From NCBI GenBank assembly GCA_030272155.1, contig CP126197.1:2480001-2544000 (forward strand): a stretch of DNA of 64,000 nucleotides. The letters run 5' to 3'. Shown here one piece after another: positions 10,527-22,474 of the stretch. The notes under the pieces are model-generated. The model did no database searches. It worked only from the letters and a program-made list of their open reading frames with translations, and was not told the origin of the DNA. Position 1 is the stretch's first letter. Each line of letters begins with the position of its first letter. The DNA comes from Tetradesmus obliquus. Its lineage: Eukaryota; Chlorophyta; Chlorophyceae; Sphaeropleales; Scenedesmaceae. A program made the position numbers and the translations under genes.

Positions 10527-11122
10527 TGTTTTCGCTGTCACACGATCATGCAGACAGCCCCGTGCGGGGCAGCCCCGAAAGGCATCCAGGACCTGACCGA
10601 GTGCCCAGACTCCACTAAAATCACAGTCACGCAATGACGTCCTGTGATGGATCTTTTTAGGTCGCTCCGATGACATTTAATATTAATAAACAACATAAAA
10701 CACCTTGTGACAACATTTTAAACATGGTGTCGAAGACCAGGACGGCCAAGTAAGCGCGCCGGGAAAAATTGGCGGCGCACGGACGATTTGAAGGCCGCTG
10801 CGCTTTGCTTCTCCTTTCGTCCGCAATCATATAAAGGCCTTCAAAAATAAATAAAAAATAAATCATATAAAGGCCTCACATGCATGTGGGTGAAATGTCC
10901 GAGCTGAGACGGACGAGTAGGTATTTTTGGAGGCCCAGCCAAGTTCCAGTGGCGGTGGACCGGCACCCGTGCCAACCTGTTTCCAACAGCCAGGTCGCTC
11001 CGATGACATTTAATATTAATAAACAACATAAAACACCTTGTTACAACATTTTAAACATGGTATCGAAGACCACATTCCATTCGTCCAGGACGGCCAAGTA
11101 AGCGCGCCGGGAAAAATTGGCG

Positions 11123-11648
11123 TATATGTGTGTCTGTGTTGGTGTCATTTTTTTTACATATTGCCACATGTCTCATAGGGGTATGTTCGGTCAATAGCAG
11201 GATGTGCTTTGCATGAAGTGGAGAGTCTATGAATAGACAGGTGGCGATTGTCTGTGTCGACAATCAGTCACCTATAAATAGGCGTCTTGTGTGTGTGTCG
11301 TAATGCTGCCTGTAAGGTGCAGCTTTTAGAGGTGTGCAAGTCACCATGCATTGATAGCTGACAGCTACACTATGGACAGCTTTTGTTTCAAGGGCCAGTC
11401 ACGGTCTGTCACACATCACAGGACGTCATTGCGTGACTGTGATTTTAGTGGAGTCTGGGCACTCGGTCAGGTCCTGGATGCCTTTCGGGGCTGCCCCGCA
11501 CGGGGCTGTCTACATGATCGTGTGACAGCGTCTCTTGGTACAAGAGACCTGTGGGGTGAGTGCGGAACAGGTTGCCTCACTCTCTCAATGGATCTTTTTG
11601 TGGAGCAAGTGCACAGTTATGTAGGTCAGCCCTTGTAACTTTCTTGCT

Positions 11649-11676
<28 letters not shown>
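11123..11676 (+). mobile_element. LINE tail insertion, sense, 0.55 kb
   Basis: Starts in the CA/TG stretch (TATATGTGTGTCTGTG) and runs to a 26-base A-run. Flanks AAAATTGGCG (left) and AAAATTTGGCG (right) form an imperfect TSD from the GGGAAAAATTGGCG part of the monomer. This insertion is not repeated elsewhere in the window. Confidence 0.88.
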
Positions 11677-11680
<4 letters not shown>

Positions 11681-11784
11681 AATTTGGCGGCGCACGGACG
11701 ATTTGAAGGCCGCTGCGCTTTGCTTCTCCTTTCGTCCGCAATCATATAAAGGCCTCACATGCATGTGGGTGAAATGTCCGAGCT

Positions 11785-12053
11785 CACACATCACAGGACG
11801 TCATTGCGTGACTGTGATTTTAGTGGAGTCTGGGCACTCGGTCAGGTCCTGGATGCCTTTCGGGGCTGCCCCGCACGGGGCTGTCTGCATGATCGTGTGA
11901 CAGCGTCTCTTGGTACAAGAGACCTGTGGGGTGAGTGCGGAACAGGTTGCCTCACTCTCTCAATGGATCTTTTTGTGGAGCAAGTGCACAGTTATGTAGG
12001 TCAGCCCTTGTAACTTTCTTGCTTCAAAAAAAAAAAAAAAAAAAAAAAAAAAT
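11785..12053 (+). mobile_element. LINE tail insertion, sense, 0.27 kb
   Basis: Starts at CACACATCACAGGACG, ends in an A-run of about 27 bases. TSD TGTCCGAGCT at 11775-11784 and 12054-12063. Only about 108 bp separates it from the previous sense LINE, so two independent insertions fell in neighbouring parts of one monomer. Confidence 0.9.
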
Positions 12054-13675
12054 TGTCCGAGCTGAGGCGGACGAGTAGGTATTTTTGGAGGCCCAGCCAA
12101 GTTCCAGTGGCGGTGGACCGGCACCCGTGCCAACCTGTTTCCAACAGCCAGGTCGCTCCGATGACATTTAATATTAATAAACAACATAAAACACCTTGTG
12201 ACAACATTTTAAACATGGTGTCGAAGACCAGGACGGCCAAGTAAGCGCGCCGGGAAAAATTGGCGGCGCACGGACGATTTGAAGGCCGCTGCGCTTTGCT
12301 TCTCCTTTCGTCCGCAATCATATAAAGGCCTCACATGCATGTGGGTGAAATGTCCGAGCTGAGACGGACGAGTAGGTATTTTTGGAGGCCCAGCCAAGTT
12401 CCAGTGGCAGTGGACCGGCACCCGTGCCAACCTGTTTCCAACAGCCAGGTCGCTCCGATGACATTTAATATTAATAAACAACATAAAACACCTTGTGACA
12501 ACATGCTAAACATGGTGTCGAAGACCAGGACGGCCAAGTAAGCGCGCCGGGAAAAAATGGCGGCGCACGGACGATTTGAAGGCCGCTGCGCTTTGCTTCT
12601 CCTTTCGTCCGCAATCATATAAAGGCCTCACATGCATGTGGGTGAAATGTCCGAGCTGAGACGGACGAGTAGGTATTTTTGGAGGCCCAGCCAAGTTCCA
12701 GTGGCGGTGGACCGGCACCCGTGCCAACCTGTTTCCAACAGCCAGGTCGCTCCGATGAAATTTAATATTAATAAACTACATAAAACACCTTGTTACAACA
12801 TTTTAAACATGGTGTCGAAGACCACATTCCATTCGTCCAGGACGGCCAAGTAAGCGCGCCGGGAAAAATTGGCGGCGCACGGACGATTTGAAGGCCGCTG
12901 CGCTTTGTTTCTCCTTTCGTCCGCAATCATATAAAGGCCTCACATGCGTGTGAGTGAAATGTCCGAGCTGAGACGGACGAGTAGGTATTTTTGGAGGCCC
13001 AGCCAAGTTCCAGTGGCGGTGGACCGGCACCCGTGCCAACCTGTTTCCAACAGCCAGGTCGCTCCGATGACATTTAATATTAATAAACTACATAAAACAC
13101 CTTGTTAAAACATCTTAAACATGGTGTCGAAGACCACATTCCATTCGTCCAGGACGGCCAAGTAAGCGCGCCGGGAAAAATTGGCGGCGCACGGACGATT
13201 TGAAGGCCGCTGCGCTTTGCTTCTCCTTTCGTCCGCAATCATATAAAGGCCTCACATGCATGTGGGTGAAATGTCCGAGCTGAGACGGACGAGTAGGTAT
13301 TTTTGGAGGCCCAGCCAAGTTCCAGTGGCGGTGGACCGGCACCCGTGCCAACCTGTTTCCAACAGCCAGGTCGCTCCGATGACATTTAATATTAATAAAC
13401 AACATAAAACACCTTGTGACAACATTTTAAACATGGTGTCGAAGACCAGGACGGCCAAGTAAGCGCGCCGGGTAAAATTGGCGGCGCACGGACGATTTGA
13501 AGGCCGCTGCGCTTTGCTTCTCCTTTCGTCCGCAATCATATAAAGGCCTCACATGCATGTGGGTGAAATGTCCGAGCTGAGACGGACGAGTAGGTATTTT
13601 TGGAGGCCCAGCCAAGTTCCAGTGGCGGTGGACCGGCACCCGTGCCAACCTGTTTCCAACAGCCAGGTCGCTCCG
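12054..13675 (+). repeat. Satellite block, five monomers plus partial
   Basis: Contains monomers with ACATGCGTGTGAGTG and AAACTACAT variants and one with GATGAAATTT. The pattern of the last three recurs around 15.5-16.3, 20.2-21.6, 32.6-33.3 and 59.1-59.8 kb. Confidence 0.85.
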
Positions 13676-13967
13676 TTTTTTTTTTTTTTTTTTTTTTGGA
13701 AGCGAGAAAGTTACAAAGGCTGACCTACATAACTGTGCACTTGCTCCACAAAAAGATCCATTGAGAGAGTGAGGCAACCTGTTCCGCACTCACCCCACAG
13801 GTCTCTTGTACCAAGAGACGCTGTCACACGATTTTTTTTTTCGCTGTCACACGATCATGCAGACAGCCTCGTGCGGGGCAGCCCCGAAAGGCATCCAGGA
13901 CCTGACCGAGTGCCCAGACTCCACTAAAATCACAGTCACGCAATGACGTCCTGTGATGGATCTTTTT
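13676..13967 (-). mobile_element. LINE family B copy, B1/B2 recombinant
   Basis: B1 tail (GGAAGCGAG, AAGTTAC) joined to the B2 marker CCTCGTGCGG. Same TSD points as the reference copy. Confidence 0.87.
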
Positions 13968-14754
13968 AGGTCGCTCCGATGACATTTAATATTAATAAAC
14001 AACATAAAACACCTTGTGACAACATTTTAAACATGGTGTCGAAGACCAGGACGGCCAAGTAAGCGCGCCGGGTAAAATTGGCGGCGCACGGACGATTTGA
14101 AGGCCGCTGCGCTTTGCTTCTCCTTTCGTCCGCAATCATATAAAGGCCTCACATGCATGTGGGTGAAATGTCCGAGCTGAGACGGACGAGTAGGTATTTT
14201 TGGAGGCCCAGCCAAGTTCCAGTGGCGGTGGACCGGCACCCGTGCCAACCTGTTTCCAACAGCCAGGTCGCTCCGATGACATTTAATATTAATAAACAAC
14301 ATAAAACACCTTGTTACAACATCTTAAACATGGTGTCGAAGACCACATTCCATTCGTCCAGGACGGCCAAGTAAGCGCGCCGGGAAAAATTGGCGGCGCA
14401 CGGACGATTTGAAGGCCGCTGCGCTTTGCTTCTCCTTTCGTCCGCAATCATATAAAGGCCTCACATGCATGTGGGTGAAATGTCCGAGCTGAGACGGACG
14501 AGTAGGTATTTTTGGAGGCCCAGCCAAGTTCCAGTGGCGGTGGACCGGCACCCGTGCCAACCTGTTTCCAACAGCCAGGTCGCTCCGATGACATTTAATA
14601 TTAATAAACAACATAAAACACCTTGTGACAACATGCTAAACATGGTGTCGAAGACCAGGACGGCCAAGTAAGCGCGCCGGGAAAAATTGGCGGCGCACGG
14701 ACGATTTGAAGGCCGCTGCGCTTTGCTTCTCCTTTCGTCCGCAATCATATAAAG

Positions 14755-14840
14755 GCCTCCCAAGAGACGCGGGCGGCGCACCGACGATTTGAAGGCCGCT
14801 GCGCTTTGCTTCTCCTTTCGTCCGCAATCATATAAAGGCC
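14755..14840 (+). repeat. Truncated monomer piece beginning CCTCCCAAGAGACGCGGG
   Basis: After ATAAAGGCCT the sequence runs CCCAAGAGACGCGGGCGGCGCACCG and restarts the monomer at its CGGCGCAC part, giving a partial unit of about 90 bp. CCAAGAGACGC also occurs in the LINE tail, which may be the source of the filler. Copies follow near 17656, 18376, 23602, 30168, 36980, 42924, 51176, 53934 and 62820; those at 36.9, 42.9 and 62.8 kb have an extra ATAA before AGGCCTCCC. Confidence 0.8.
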
Positions 14841-14852
14841 TTCAAAAAAAAA
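14841..14852 (+). mobile_element. Near-zero-length LINE insertion: TTC plus A-run
   Basis: TTCAAAAAAAAA lies between direct copies of ATCATATAAAGGCC (14827-14840 and 14853-14866), which occurs once in ordinary monomers. LINE tails end GCTTC followed by A's, so this fits an insertion of three tail bases plus poly(A) with a 14-bp TSD. Descendants start at about 17739, 18457, 22968, 23686, 30246, 37064, 43008, 51260, 54016 and 62903. A longer form, TTCAAAAATAAATAAAAAAT, lies at about 10840, 32005, 55050, 56094 and 58472 with the same flanks. Confidence 0.75.
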
Positions 14853-15314
14853 ATCATATAAAGGCCTCACATGCATGTGGGTGAAATGTCCGAGCTGAGA
14901 CAGACGAGTAGGTATTTTTGGAGGCCCAGCCAAGTTCCAGTGGCGGTGGACCGGCACCCGTGCCAACCTGTTTCCAACAGCCAGGTCGCTCCGATGACAT
15001 TTAATATTAATAAACAACATAAAACACCTTGTTACAACATCTTAAACATGGTGTCGAAGACCACATTCCATTCGTCCAGGACGGCCAAGTAAGCGCGCCG
15101 GGTAAAATTGGCGGCGCACGAACGATTTGAAGGCCGCTGCGCTTTGCTTCTCCTTTCGTCCGCAATCATATAAAGGCCTCACATGCATGTGGGTGAAATG
15201 TCCGAGCTGAGACGGACGAGTAGGTATTTTTGGAGGCCCAGCCAAGTTCCAGTGGCGGTGGACCGGCACCCGTGCCAACCTGTTTCCAACAGCCAGGTCG
15301 CTCCGATGACATTT

Positions 15315-15343
15315 TTTTTTTTGAAGCAAGAAAGTTACAAGGG
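15315..15343 (-). mobile_element. LINE insertion reduced to 21 bp of tail plus T-run
   Basis: T-run then GAAGCAAGAAAGTTACAAGG and one further G, flanked by TGACATTT (15307-15314 and 15344-15351). The body is exactly the last 21 bp of the LINE. The same junctions recur with tails starting at 18939, 24169, 30728, 51741, 54497, 54845, 55541, 55889, 57194 and 63384, so eleven copies descend from one event. Confidence 0.88.
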
Positions 15344-16277
15344 TGACATTTAATATTAATAAACTACATAAAACACCTTGTTACAACATTTTAAACATGG
15401 TGTCGAAGACCACATTCCATTCGTCCAGGACGGCCAAGTAAGCGCGCCGGGAAAAATTGGCGGCGCACGGACGATTTGAAGGCCGCTGCGCTTTGCTTCT
15501 CCTTTCGTCCGCAATCATATAAAGGCCTCACATGCATGTGGGTGAAATGTCCGAGCTGAGACGGACGAGTAGGTATTTTTGGAGGCCCAGCCAAGTTCCA
15601 GTGGCGGTGGACCGGCACCCGTGCCAACCTGTTTCCAACAGCCAGGTCGCTCCGATGACATTTAATATTAATAAACTACATAAAACACCTTGTTACAACA
15701 TTTTAAACATGGTGTCGAAGACCACATTCCATTCGTCCAGGACGGCCAAGTAAGCGCGCCGGGAAAAATTGGCGGCGCACGGACGATTTGAAGGCCGCTG
15801 CGCTTTGTTTCTCCTTTCGTCCGCAATCATATAAAGGCCTCACATGCGTGTGGGTGAAATGTCCGAGCTGAGACGGACGAGTAGGTATTTTTGGAGGCCC
15901 AGCCAAGTTCCAGTGGCAGTGGACCGGCACCCGTGCCAACCTGTTTCCAACAGCCAGGTCGCTCCGATGACATTTAATATTAATAAACTACATAAAACAC
16001 CTTGTAAAACATCTTAAACATGGTGTCGAAGACCACATTCCATTCGTCCAGGACGGCCAAGTAAGCGCGCCGGGAAAAATTGGCGGCGCACGGACGATTT
16101 GAAGGCCGCTGCGCTTTGTTTCTCCTTTCGTCCGCAATCATATAAAGGCCTCACATGCATGTGGGTGAAATGTCCGAGCTGAGACGGACGAGTAGGTATT
16201 TTTGGAGGCCCAGCCAAGTTCCAGTGGCGGTGGACCGGCACCCGTGCCAACCTGTTTCCAACAGCCAGGTCGCTCCG

Positions 16278-16564
16278 TTTTTTTTTTTTTTTTTTGGAGC
16301 AAGAAAGTCACAAAGGCTGACCTACATAACTGTGCCCTTGCTCCACCAAAAGATCCATTGAGAGAGTGAGGCAACCTGTTCCGCACTCACCCCACAGGTC
16401 TCTTGTACCAAGAGACGCTGTCACACGATTTTTTTTTTCGCTGTCACACGATCATGCAGACAGCCTCGTGCGGGGCAGCCCCGAAAGGCATCCAGGACCT
16501 GACCGAGTGCCCAGACTCCACTAAAATCACAGTCACGCAATGACGTCCTGTGATGGATCTTTTT
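16278..16564 (-). mobile_element. LINE family B copy, subtype B2
   Basis: B2 markers: AAGTCAC, CCCTTGCTCCACCAAA and CCTCGTGCGG. It forms a pair with the B3 copy one monomer downstream; the pair is the building block of most later higher-order repeats. Confidence 0.88.
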
Positions 16565-16872
16565 AGGTCGCTCCGATGACATTTAATATTAATAAACAAC
16601 ATAAAACACCTTGTGACAACATTTTAAACATGGTGTCGAAGACCAGGACGGCCAAGTAAGCGCGCCGGGTAAAATTGGCGGCGCACGGACGATTTGAAGG
16701 CCGCTGCGCTTTGCTTCTCCTTTCGTCCGCAATCATATAAAGGCCTCACATGCATGTGGGTGAAATTTCCGAGCTGAGACGGACGAGTAGGTATTTTTGG
16801 AGGCCCAGCCAAGTTCCAGTGGCGGTGGACCGGCACCCGTGCCAACCTGTTTCCAACAGCCAGGTCGCTCCG

Positions 16873-17162
16873 TTTTTTTTTTTTTTTTTTTTTTATGCAA
16901 GAAAGTTACAAAGGCTGACCTACATAACTGTGCACTTGCTCCACAAAAAGATCCATTGAGAGAGTGAGGCAACCTGTTCCGCACTCACCCCACAGGTCTC
17001 TTGTACCAAGAGACGCTGTCACACGATTTTTTTTTTCGCTGTCACACGATCATGCAGACAGCCCCGTGCGGGGCAGCCCCGAAAGGCATCCAGGACCTGA
17101 CCGAGTGCCCAGACTCCACTAAAATCACAGTCACACAATGACGTCCTGTGACGGATCTTTTT
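16873..17162 (-). mobile_element. LINE family B copy, subtype B3
   Basis: B3 markers: ATGCAAG after the T-run, CACACAATG, and GACGGATC at the 5' end. The T-run is still pure here, whereas most other B3 copies have one C in it. Confidence 0.88.
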
Positions 17163-19339
17163 AGGTCGCTCCGATGACATTTAATATTAATAAACAACAT
17201 AAAACACCTTGTGACAACATTTTAAACATGGTGTCGAAGACCAGGACGGCCAAGTAAGCGCGCCGGGAAAAATTGGCGGCGCACGGACGATTTGAAGGCC
17301 GCTGCGCTTTGCTTCTCCTTTCGTCCGCAATCATATAAAGGCCTCACATGCATGTGGGTGAAATGTCCGAGCTGAGACGGACGAGTAGGTATTTTTGGAG
17401 GCCCAGCCAAGTTCCAGTGGCGGTGGACCGGCACCCGTGCCAACCTGTTTCCAACAGCCAGGTCGCTCCGATGACATTTAATATTAATAAACAACATAAA
17501 ACACCTTGTTACAACATCTTAAACATGGTGTCGAAGACCACATTCCATTCGTCCAGGACGGCCAAGTAAGCGCGCCGGGAAAAATTGGCGGCGCACGGAC
17601 GATTTGAAGGCCGCTGCGCTTTGCTTCTCCTTTCGTCCGCAATCATATAAAGGCCTCCCAAGAGACGCGGGCGGCGCACCGACGATTTGAAGGCCGCTGC
17701 GCTTTGCTTCTCCTTTCGTCCGCAATCATATAAAGGCCTTCAAAAAAAAAATCATATAAAGGCCTCACATGCATGTGGGTGAAATGTCCGAGCTGAGACG
17801 GACGAGTAGGTATTTTTGGAGGCCCAGCCAAGTTCCAGTGGCGGTGGACCGGCACCCGTGCCAACCTGTTTCCAACAGCCAGGTCGCTCCGATGACATTT
17901 AATATTAATAAACAACATAAAACACCTTGTTACAACATCTTAAACATGGTGTCGAAGACCACATTCCATTCGTCCAGGACGGCCAAGTAAGCGCGCCGGG
18001 AAAAATTGGCGGCGCACGGACGATTTGAAGGCCGCTGCGCTTTGCTTCTCCTTTCGTCCGCAATCATATAAAGGCCTCACATGCATGTGGGTGAAATGTC
18101 CGAGCTGAGACGGACGAGTAGGTATTTTTGGAGGCCCAGCCAAGTTCCAGTGGCGGTGGACCGGCACCCGTGCCAACCTGTTTCCAACAGCCAGGTCGCT
18201 CCGATGACATTTAATATTAATAAACAACATAAAACACCTTGTGACAACATGCTAAACATGGTGTCGAAGACCAGGACGGCCAAGTAAGCGCGCCGGGAAA
18301 AATTGGCGGCGCACGGACGATTTGAAGGCCGCTGCGCTTTGCTTCTCCTTTCGTCCGCAATCATATAAAGGCCTCCCAAGAGACGCGGGCGGCGCACCGA
18401 CGATTTGAAGGCCGCTGCGCTTTGCTTCTCCTTTCGTCCGCAATCATATAAAGGCCTTCAAAAAAAAAATCATATAAAGGCCTCACATGCATGTGGGTGA
18501 AATGTCCGAGCTGAGACAGACGAGTAGGTATTTTTGGAGGCCCAGCCAAGTTCCAGTGGCGGTGGACCGGCACCCGTGCCAACCTGTTTCCAACAGCCAG
18601 GTCGCTCCGATGACATTTAATATTAATAAACAACATAAAACACCTTGTTACAACATCTTAAACATGGTGTCGAAGACCACATTCCATTCGTCCAGGACGG
18701 CCAAGTAAGCGCGCCGGGTAAAATTGGCGGCGCACGAACGATTTGAAGGCCGCTGCGCTTTGCTTCTCCTTTCGTCCGCAATCATATAAAGGCCTCACAT
18801 GCATGTGGGTGAAATGTCCGAGCTGAGACGGACGAGTAGGTATTTTTGGAGGCCCAGCCAAGTTCCAGTGGCGGTGGACCGGCACCCGTGCCAACCTGTT
18901 TCCAACAGCCAGGTCGCTCCGATGACATTTTTTTTTTTGAAGCAAGAAAGTTACAAGGGTGACATTTAATATTAATAAACTACATAAAACACCTTGTTAC
19001 AACATTTTAAACATGGTGTCGAAGACCACATTCCATTCGTCCAGGACGGCCAAGTAAGCGCGCCGGGAAAAATTGGCGGCGCACGGACGATTTGAAGGCC
19101 GCTGCGCTTTGCTTCTCCTTTCGTCCGCAATCATATAAAGGCCTCACATGCATGTGGGTGAAATGTCCGAGCTGAGACAGACGAGTACGTATTTTTGGAG
19201 GCCCAGCCAAGTTCCAGTGGCGGTGGACCGGCACCCGTGCCAACCTGTTTCCAACAGCCAGGTCGCTCCGATGACATTAATATTAATATTAATAACTACA
19301 TAAAACACCTTGTTAAAACATCTTAAACATGGCGTCGAA
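17163..19339 (+). repeat. Satellite block repeating 14.0-15.7 kb
   Basis: From about 17.94 to 19.3 kb it matches 14.32-15.7 kb at a constant offset of 3616 bp, including the truncated piece, the TTC-A insertion and the 21-bp LINE stub. An additional 0.73-kb tandem step lies at 17.5-18.4 kb. Confidence 0.82.
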
Positions 19340-19348
19340 GACCACACT

Positions 19349-19800
19349 GAATAGACAGGTGGCGATTGTCTGTGTCGACAATCAGTCACCTATAAATAGG
19401 CGTCTTGTGTGTGTGTGTGTCGTAATGCTGCCTGTTAGGTGCAGCTTTTAAAGGTGTGCAAGTCACCATGCATTGATAGCTGACAGCTACACTATGGACA
19501 GCTTTTGTTTCAAGGGCCAGTCACGGTCTGTCACACATCACAGGACGTCATTGCGTAACTGTGATTTTAGTGGAGTCTGGGCACTCGGTCAGGTCCTGGA
19601 TGCCTTTCGGGGCTGCCCCGCACGGGGCTGTCTGCATGATCGTGTGACAGCGTCTCTTGGTACAAGAGACCTGTGGGGTGAGTGCGGAACAGGTTGCCTC
19701 ACTCTCTCAATGGATCTTTTTGTGGAGCAAGTGCAAAGTTATGTAGGTCAGCCCTTGTAACTTTCTTGCTTCAAAAAAAAAAAAAAAAAAAAAAAAAAAA
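19349..19800 (+). mobile_element. LINE tail insertion, family S (sense), 0.45 kb
   Basis: TSD GACCACACT at 19340-19348 and 19801-19809. Starts at GAATAGACAGG, passes the hairpins, ends TGTAACTTTCTTGCTTC plus an A-run. Marker bases: TGCGTAACTG and GTGCAAAGTT. The same insertion point recurs at 24579, 31138, 52151 and 57604. Confidence 0.92.
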
Positions 19801-20221
19801 GACCACACTCCATTCGTCCAGGACGGCCAAGTAAGCGCGCCGGGAAAAATTGGCGGCGCACGGACGATTTGAAGGCCGCTGCGCTTTGCTTCTCCTTTCG
19901 TCCGCAATCATATAAAGGCCTCACATGCATGTGGGTGAAATGTCCGAGCTGAGACGGACGAGTAGGTATTTTTGGAGGCCCAGCCAAGTTCCAGTGGCGG
20001 TGGACCGGCACCCGTGCCAACCTGTTTCCAACAGCCAGGTCGCTCCGATGACATTTAATATTAATAAACAACATAAAACACCTTGTTACAACATTTTAAA
20101 CATGGTGTCGAAGACCAGGACGGCCAAGTAAGCGCGCCGGGAAAAATTGGCGGCGCACGGACGATTTGAAGGCCGCTGCGCTTTGCTTCTCCTTTCGTCC
20201 GCAATCATATAAAGGCCTCAC

Positions 20222-21469
20222 ATGCATGTGGGTGAAATGTCCGAGCTGAGACGGACGAGTAGGTATTTTTGGAGGCCCAGCCAAGTTCCAGTGGCGGTGG
20301 ACCGGCACCCGTGCCAACCTGTTTCCAACAGCCAGGTCGCTCCGATGACATTTAATATTAATAAACTACATAAAACACCTTGTTACAACATTTTAAACAT
20401 GGTGTCGAAGACCACATTCCATTCGTCCAGGACGGCCAAGTAAGCGCGCCGGGAAAAATTGGCGGCGCACGGACGATTTGAAGGCCGCTGCGCTTTGTTT
20501 CTCCTTTCGTCCGCAATCATATAAAGGCCTCACATGCGTGTGGGTGAAATGTCCGAGCTGAGACGGACGAGTAGGTATTTTTGGAGGCCCAGCCAAGTTC
20601 CAGTGGCAGTGGACCGGCACCCGTGCCAACCTGTTTCCAACAGCCAGGTCGCTCCGATGACATTTAATATTAATAAACTACATAAAACACCTTGTTAAAA
20701 CATCTTAAACATGGTGTCGAAGACCACATTCCATTCGTCCAGGACGGCCAAGTAAGCGCGCCGGGAAAAATTGGCGGCGCACGGACGATTTGAAGGCCGC
20801 TGCGCTTTGCTTCTCCTTTCGTCCGCAATCATATAAAGGCCTCACATGCATGTGGGTGAAATGTCCGAGCTGAGACGGACGAGTAGGTATTTTTGGAGGC
20901 CCAGCCAAGTTCCAGTGGCGGTGGACCGGCACCCGTGCCAACCTGTTTCCAACAGCCAGGTCGCTCCGATGACATTTAATATTAATAAACTACATAAAAC
21001 ACCTTGTTACAACATTTTAAACATGGTGTCGAAGACCACATTCCATTCGTCCAGGACGGCCAAGTAAGCGCGCCGGGAAAAATTGGCGGCGCACGGACGA
21101 TTTGAAGGCCGCTGCGCTTTGTTTCTCCTTTCGTCCGCAATCATATAAAGGCCTCACATGCGTGTGGGTGAAATGTCCGAGCTGAGACGGACGAGTAGGT
21201 ATTTTTGGAGGCCCAGCCAAGTTCCAGTGGCAGTGGACCGGCACCCGTGCCAACCTGTTTCCAACAGCCAGGTCGCTCCGATGACATTTAATATTAATAA
21301 ACTACATAAAACACCTTGTTAAAACATCTTAAACATGGTGTCGAAGACCACATTCCATTCGTCCAGGACGGCCAAGTAAGCGCGCCGGGAAAAATTGGCG
21401 GCGCACGGACGATTTGAAGGCCGCTGCGCTTTGCTTCTCCTTTCGTCCGCAATCATATAAAGGCCTCAC
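20222..21469 (+). repeat. 624-bp dimeric higher-order repeat, two copies
   Basis: A 312+312-bp dimer (one monomer with GCATGTGG and AAACTAC, one with GCGTGTGG and GGCAGTGG) is repeated at offset 624 bp. The same dimer appears once near 15.5, 32.6 and 59.1 kb. Confidence 0.85.
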
Positions 21470-21597
21470 ATGCATGTGGGTGAAATGTCCGAGCTGAGAC
21501 GGACGAGTAGGTATTTTTGGAGGCCCAGCCAAGTTCCAGTGGCGGTGGACCGGCACCCGTGCCAACCTGTTTCCAACAGCCAGGTCGCTCCGATGAC

Positions 21598-21877
21598 ATT
21601 TTTTTTTTTGGAGCAAGAAAGTCACAAAGGCTGACCTACATAACTGTGCCCTTGCTCCACCAAAAGATCCATTGAGAGAGTGAGGCAACCTGTTCCGCAC
21701 TCACCCCACAGGTCTCTTGTACCAAGAGACGCTGTCACACGATTTTTTTTTCGCTGTCACACGATCATGCAGACAGCCTCGTGCGGGGCAGCCCCGAAAG
21801 GCATCCAGGACCTGACCGAGTGCCCAGACTCCACTAAAATCACAGTCACGCAATGACGTCCTGTGATGGATCTTTTT
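21598..21877 (-). mobile_element. LINE family B copy, B2, with hybrid left flank
   Basis: The left flank is CCGATGACATTT, which belongs to the 21-bp-stub insertion, not AGGTCGCTCCG. The body is B2 and the right end is normal. The copy is therefore a recombinant with its breakpoint in the T-run. Confidence 0.87.
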
Positions 21878-22185
21878 AGGTCGCTCCGATGACATTTAAT
21901 ATTAATAAACAACATAAAACACCTTGTGACAACATTTTAAACATGGTGTCGAAGACCAGGACGGCCAAGTAAGCGCGCCGGGTAAAATTGGCGGCGCACG
22001 GACGATTTGAAGGCCGCTGCGCTTTGCTTCTCCTTTCGTCCGCAATCATATAAAGGCCTCACATGCATGTGGGTGAAATGTCCGAGCTGAGACGGACGAG
22101 TAGGTATTTTTGGAGGCCCAGCCAAGTTCCAGTGGCGGTGGACCGGCACCCGTGCCAACCTGTTTCCAACAGCCAGGTCGCTCCG

Positions 22186-22474
22186 TTTTTTTTTCTTTTT
22201 TTTTTTATGCAAGAAAGTTACAAAGGCTGACCTACATAACTGTGCACTTGCTCCACAAAAAGATCCATTGAGAGAGTGAGGCAACCTGTTCCGCACTCAC
22301 CCCACAGGTCTCTTGTACCAAGAGACGCTGTCACACGATTTTTTTTTTCGCTGTCACACGATCATGCAGACAGCCCCGTGCGGGGCAGCCCCGAAAGGCA
22401 TCCAGGACCTGACCGAGTGCCCAGACTCCACTAAAATCACAGTCACACAATGACGTCCTGTGACGGATCTTTTT
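22186..22474 (-). mobile_element. LINE family B copy, subtype B3
   Basis: T8-C-T11 run; otherwise as 16873. Paired with the B2 copy at 21598. Confidence 0.88.

Larger units (their letters stand above)
8819..10658 (-). mobile_element. LINE family B copy, subtype B1, split by a nested LINE
   Basis: The left TSD lacks its final G (AGGTCGCTCC then T-run). The body is interrupted at 8972-10536 by a second LINE inserted in its internal T-run, and resumes at 10537 to end in GATCTTTTT at 10658. Confidence 0.85.
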
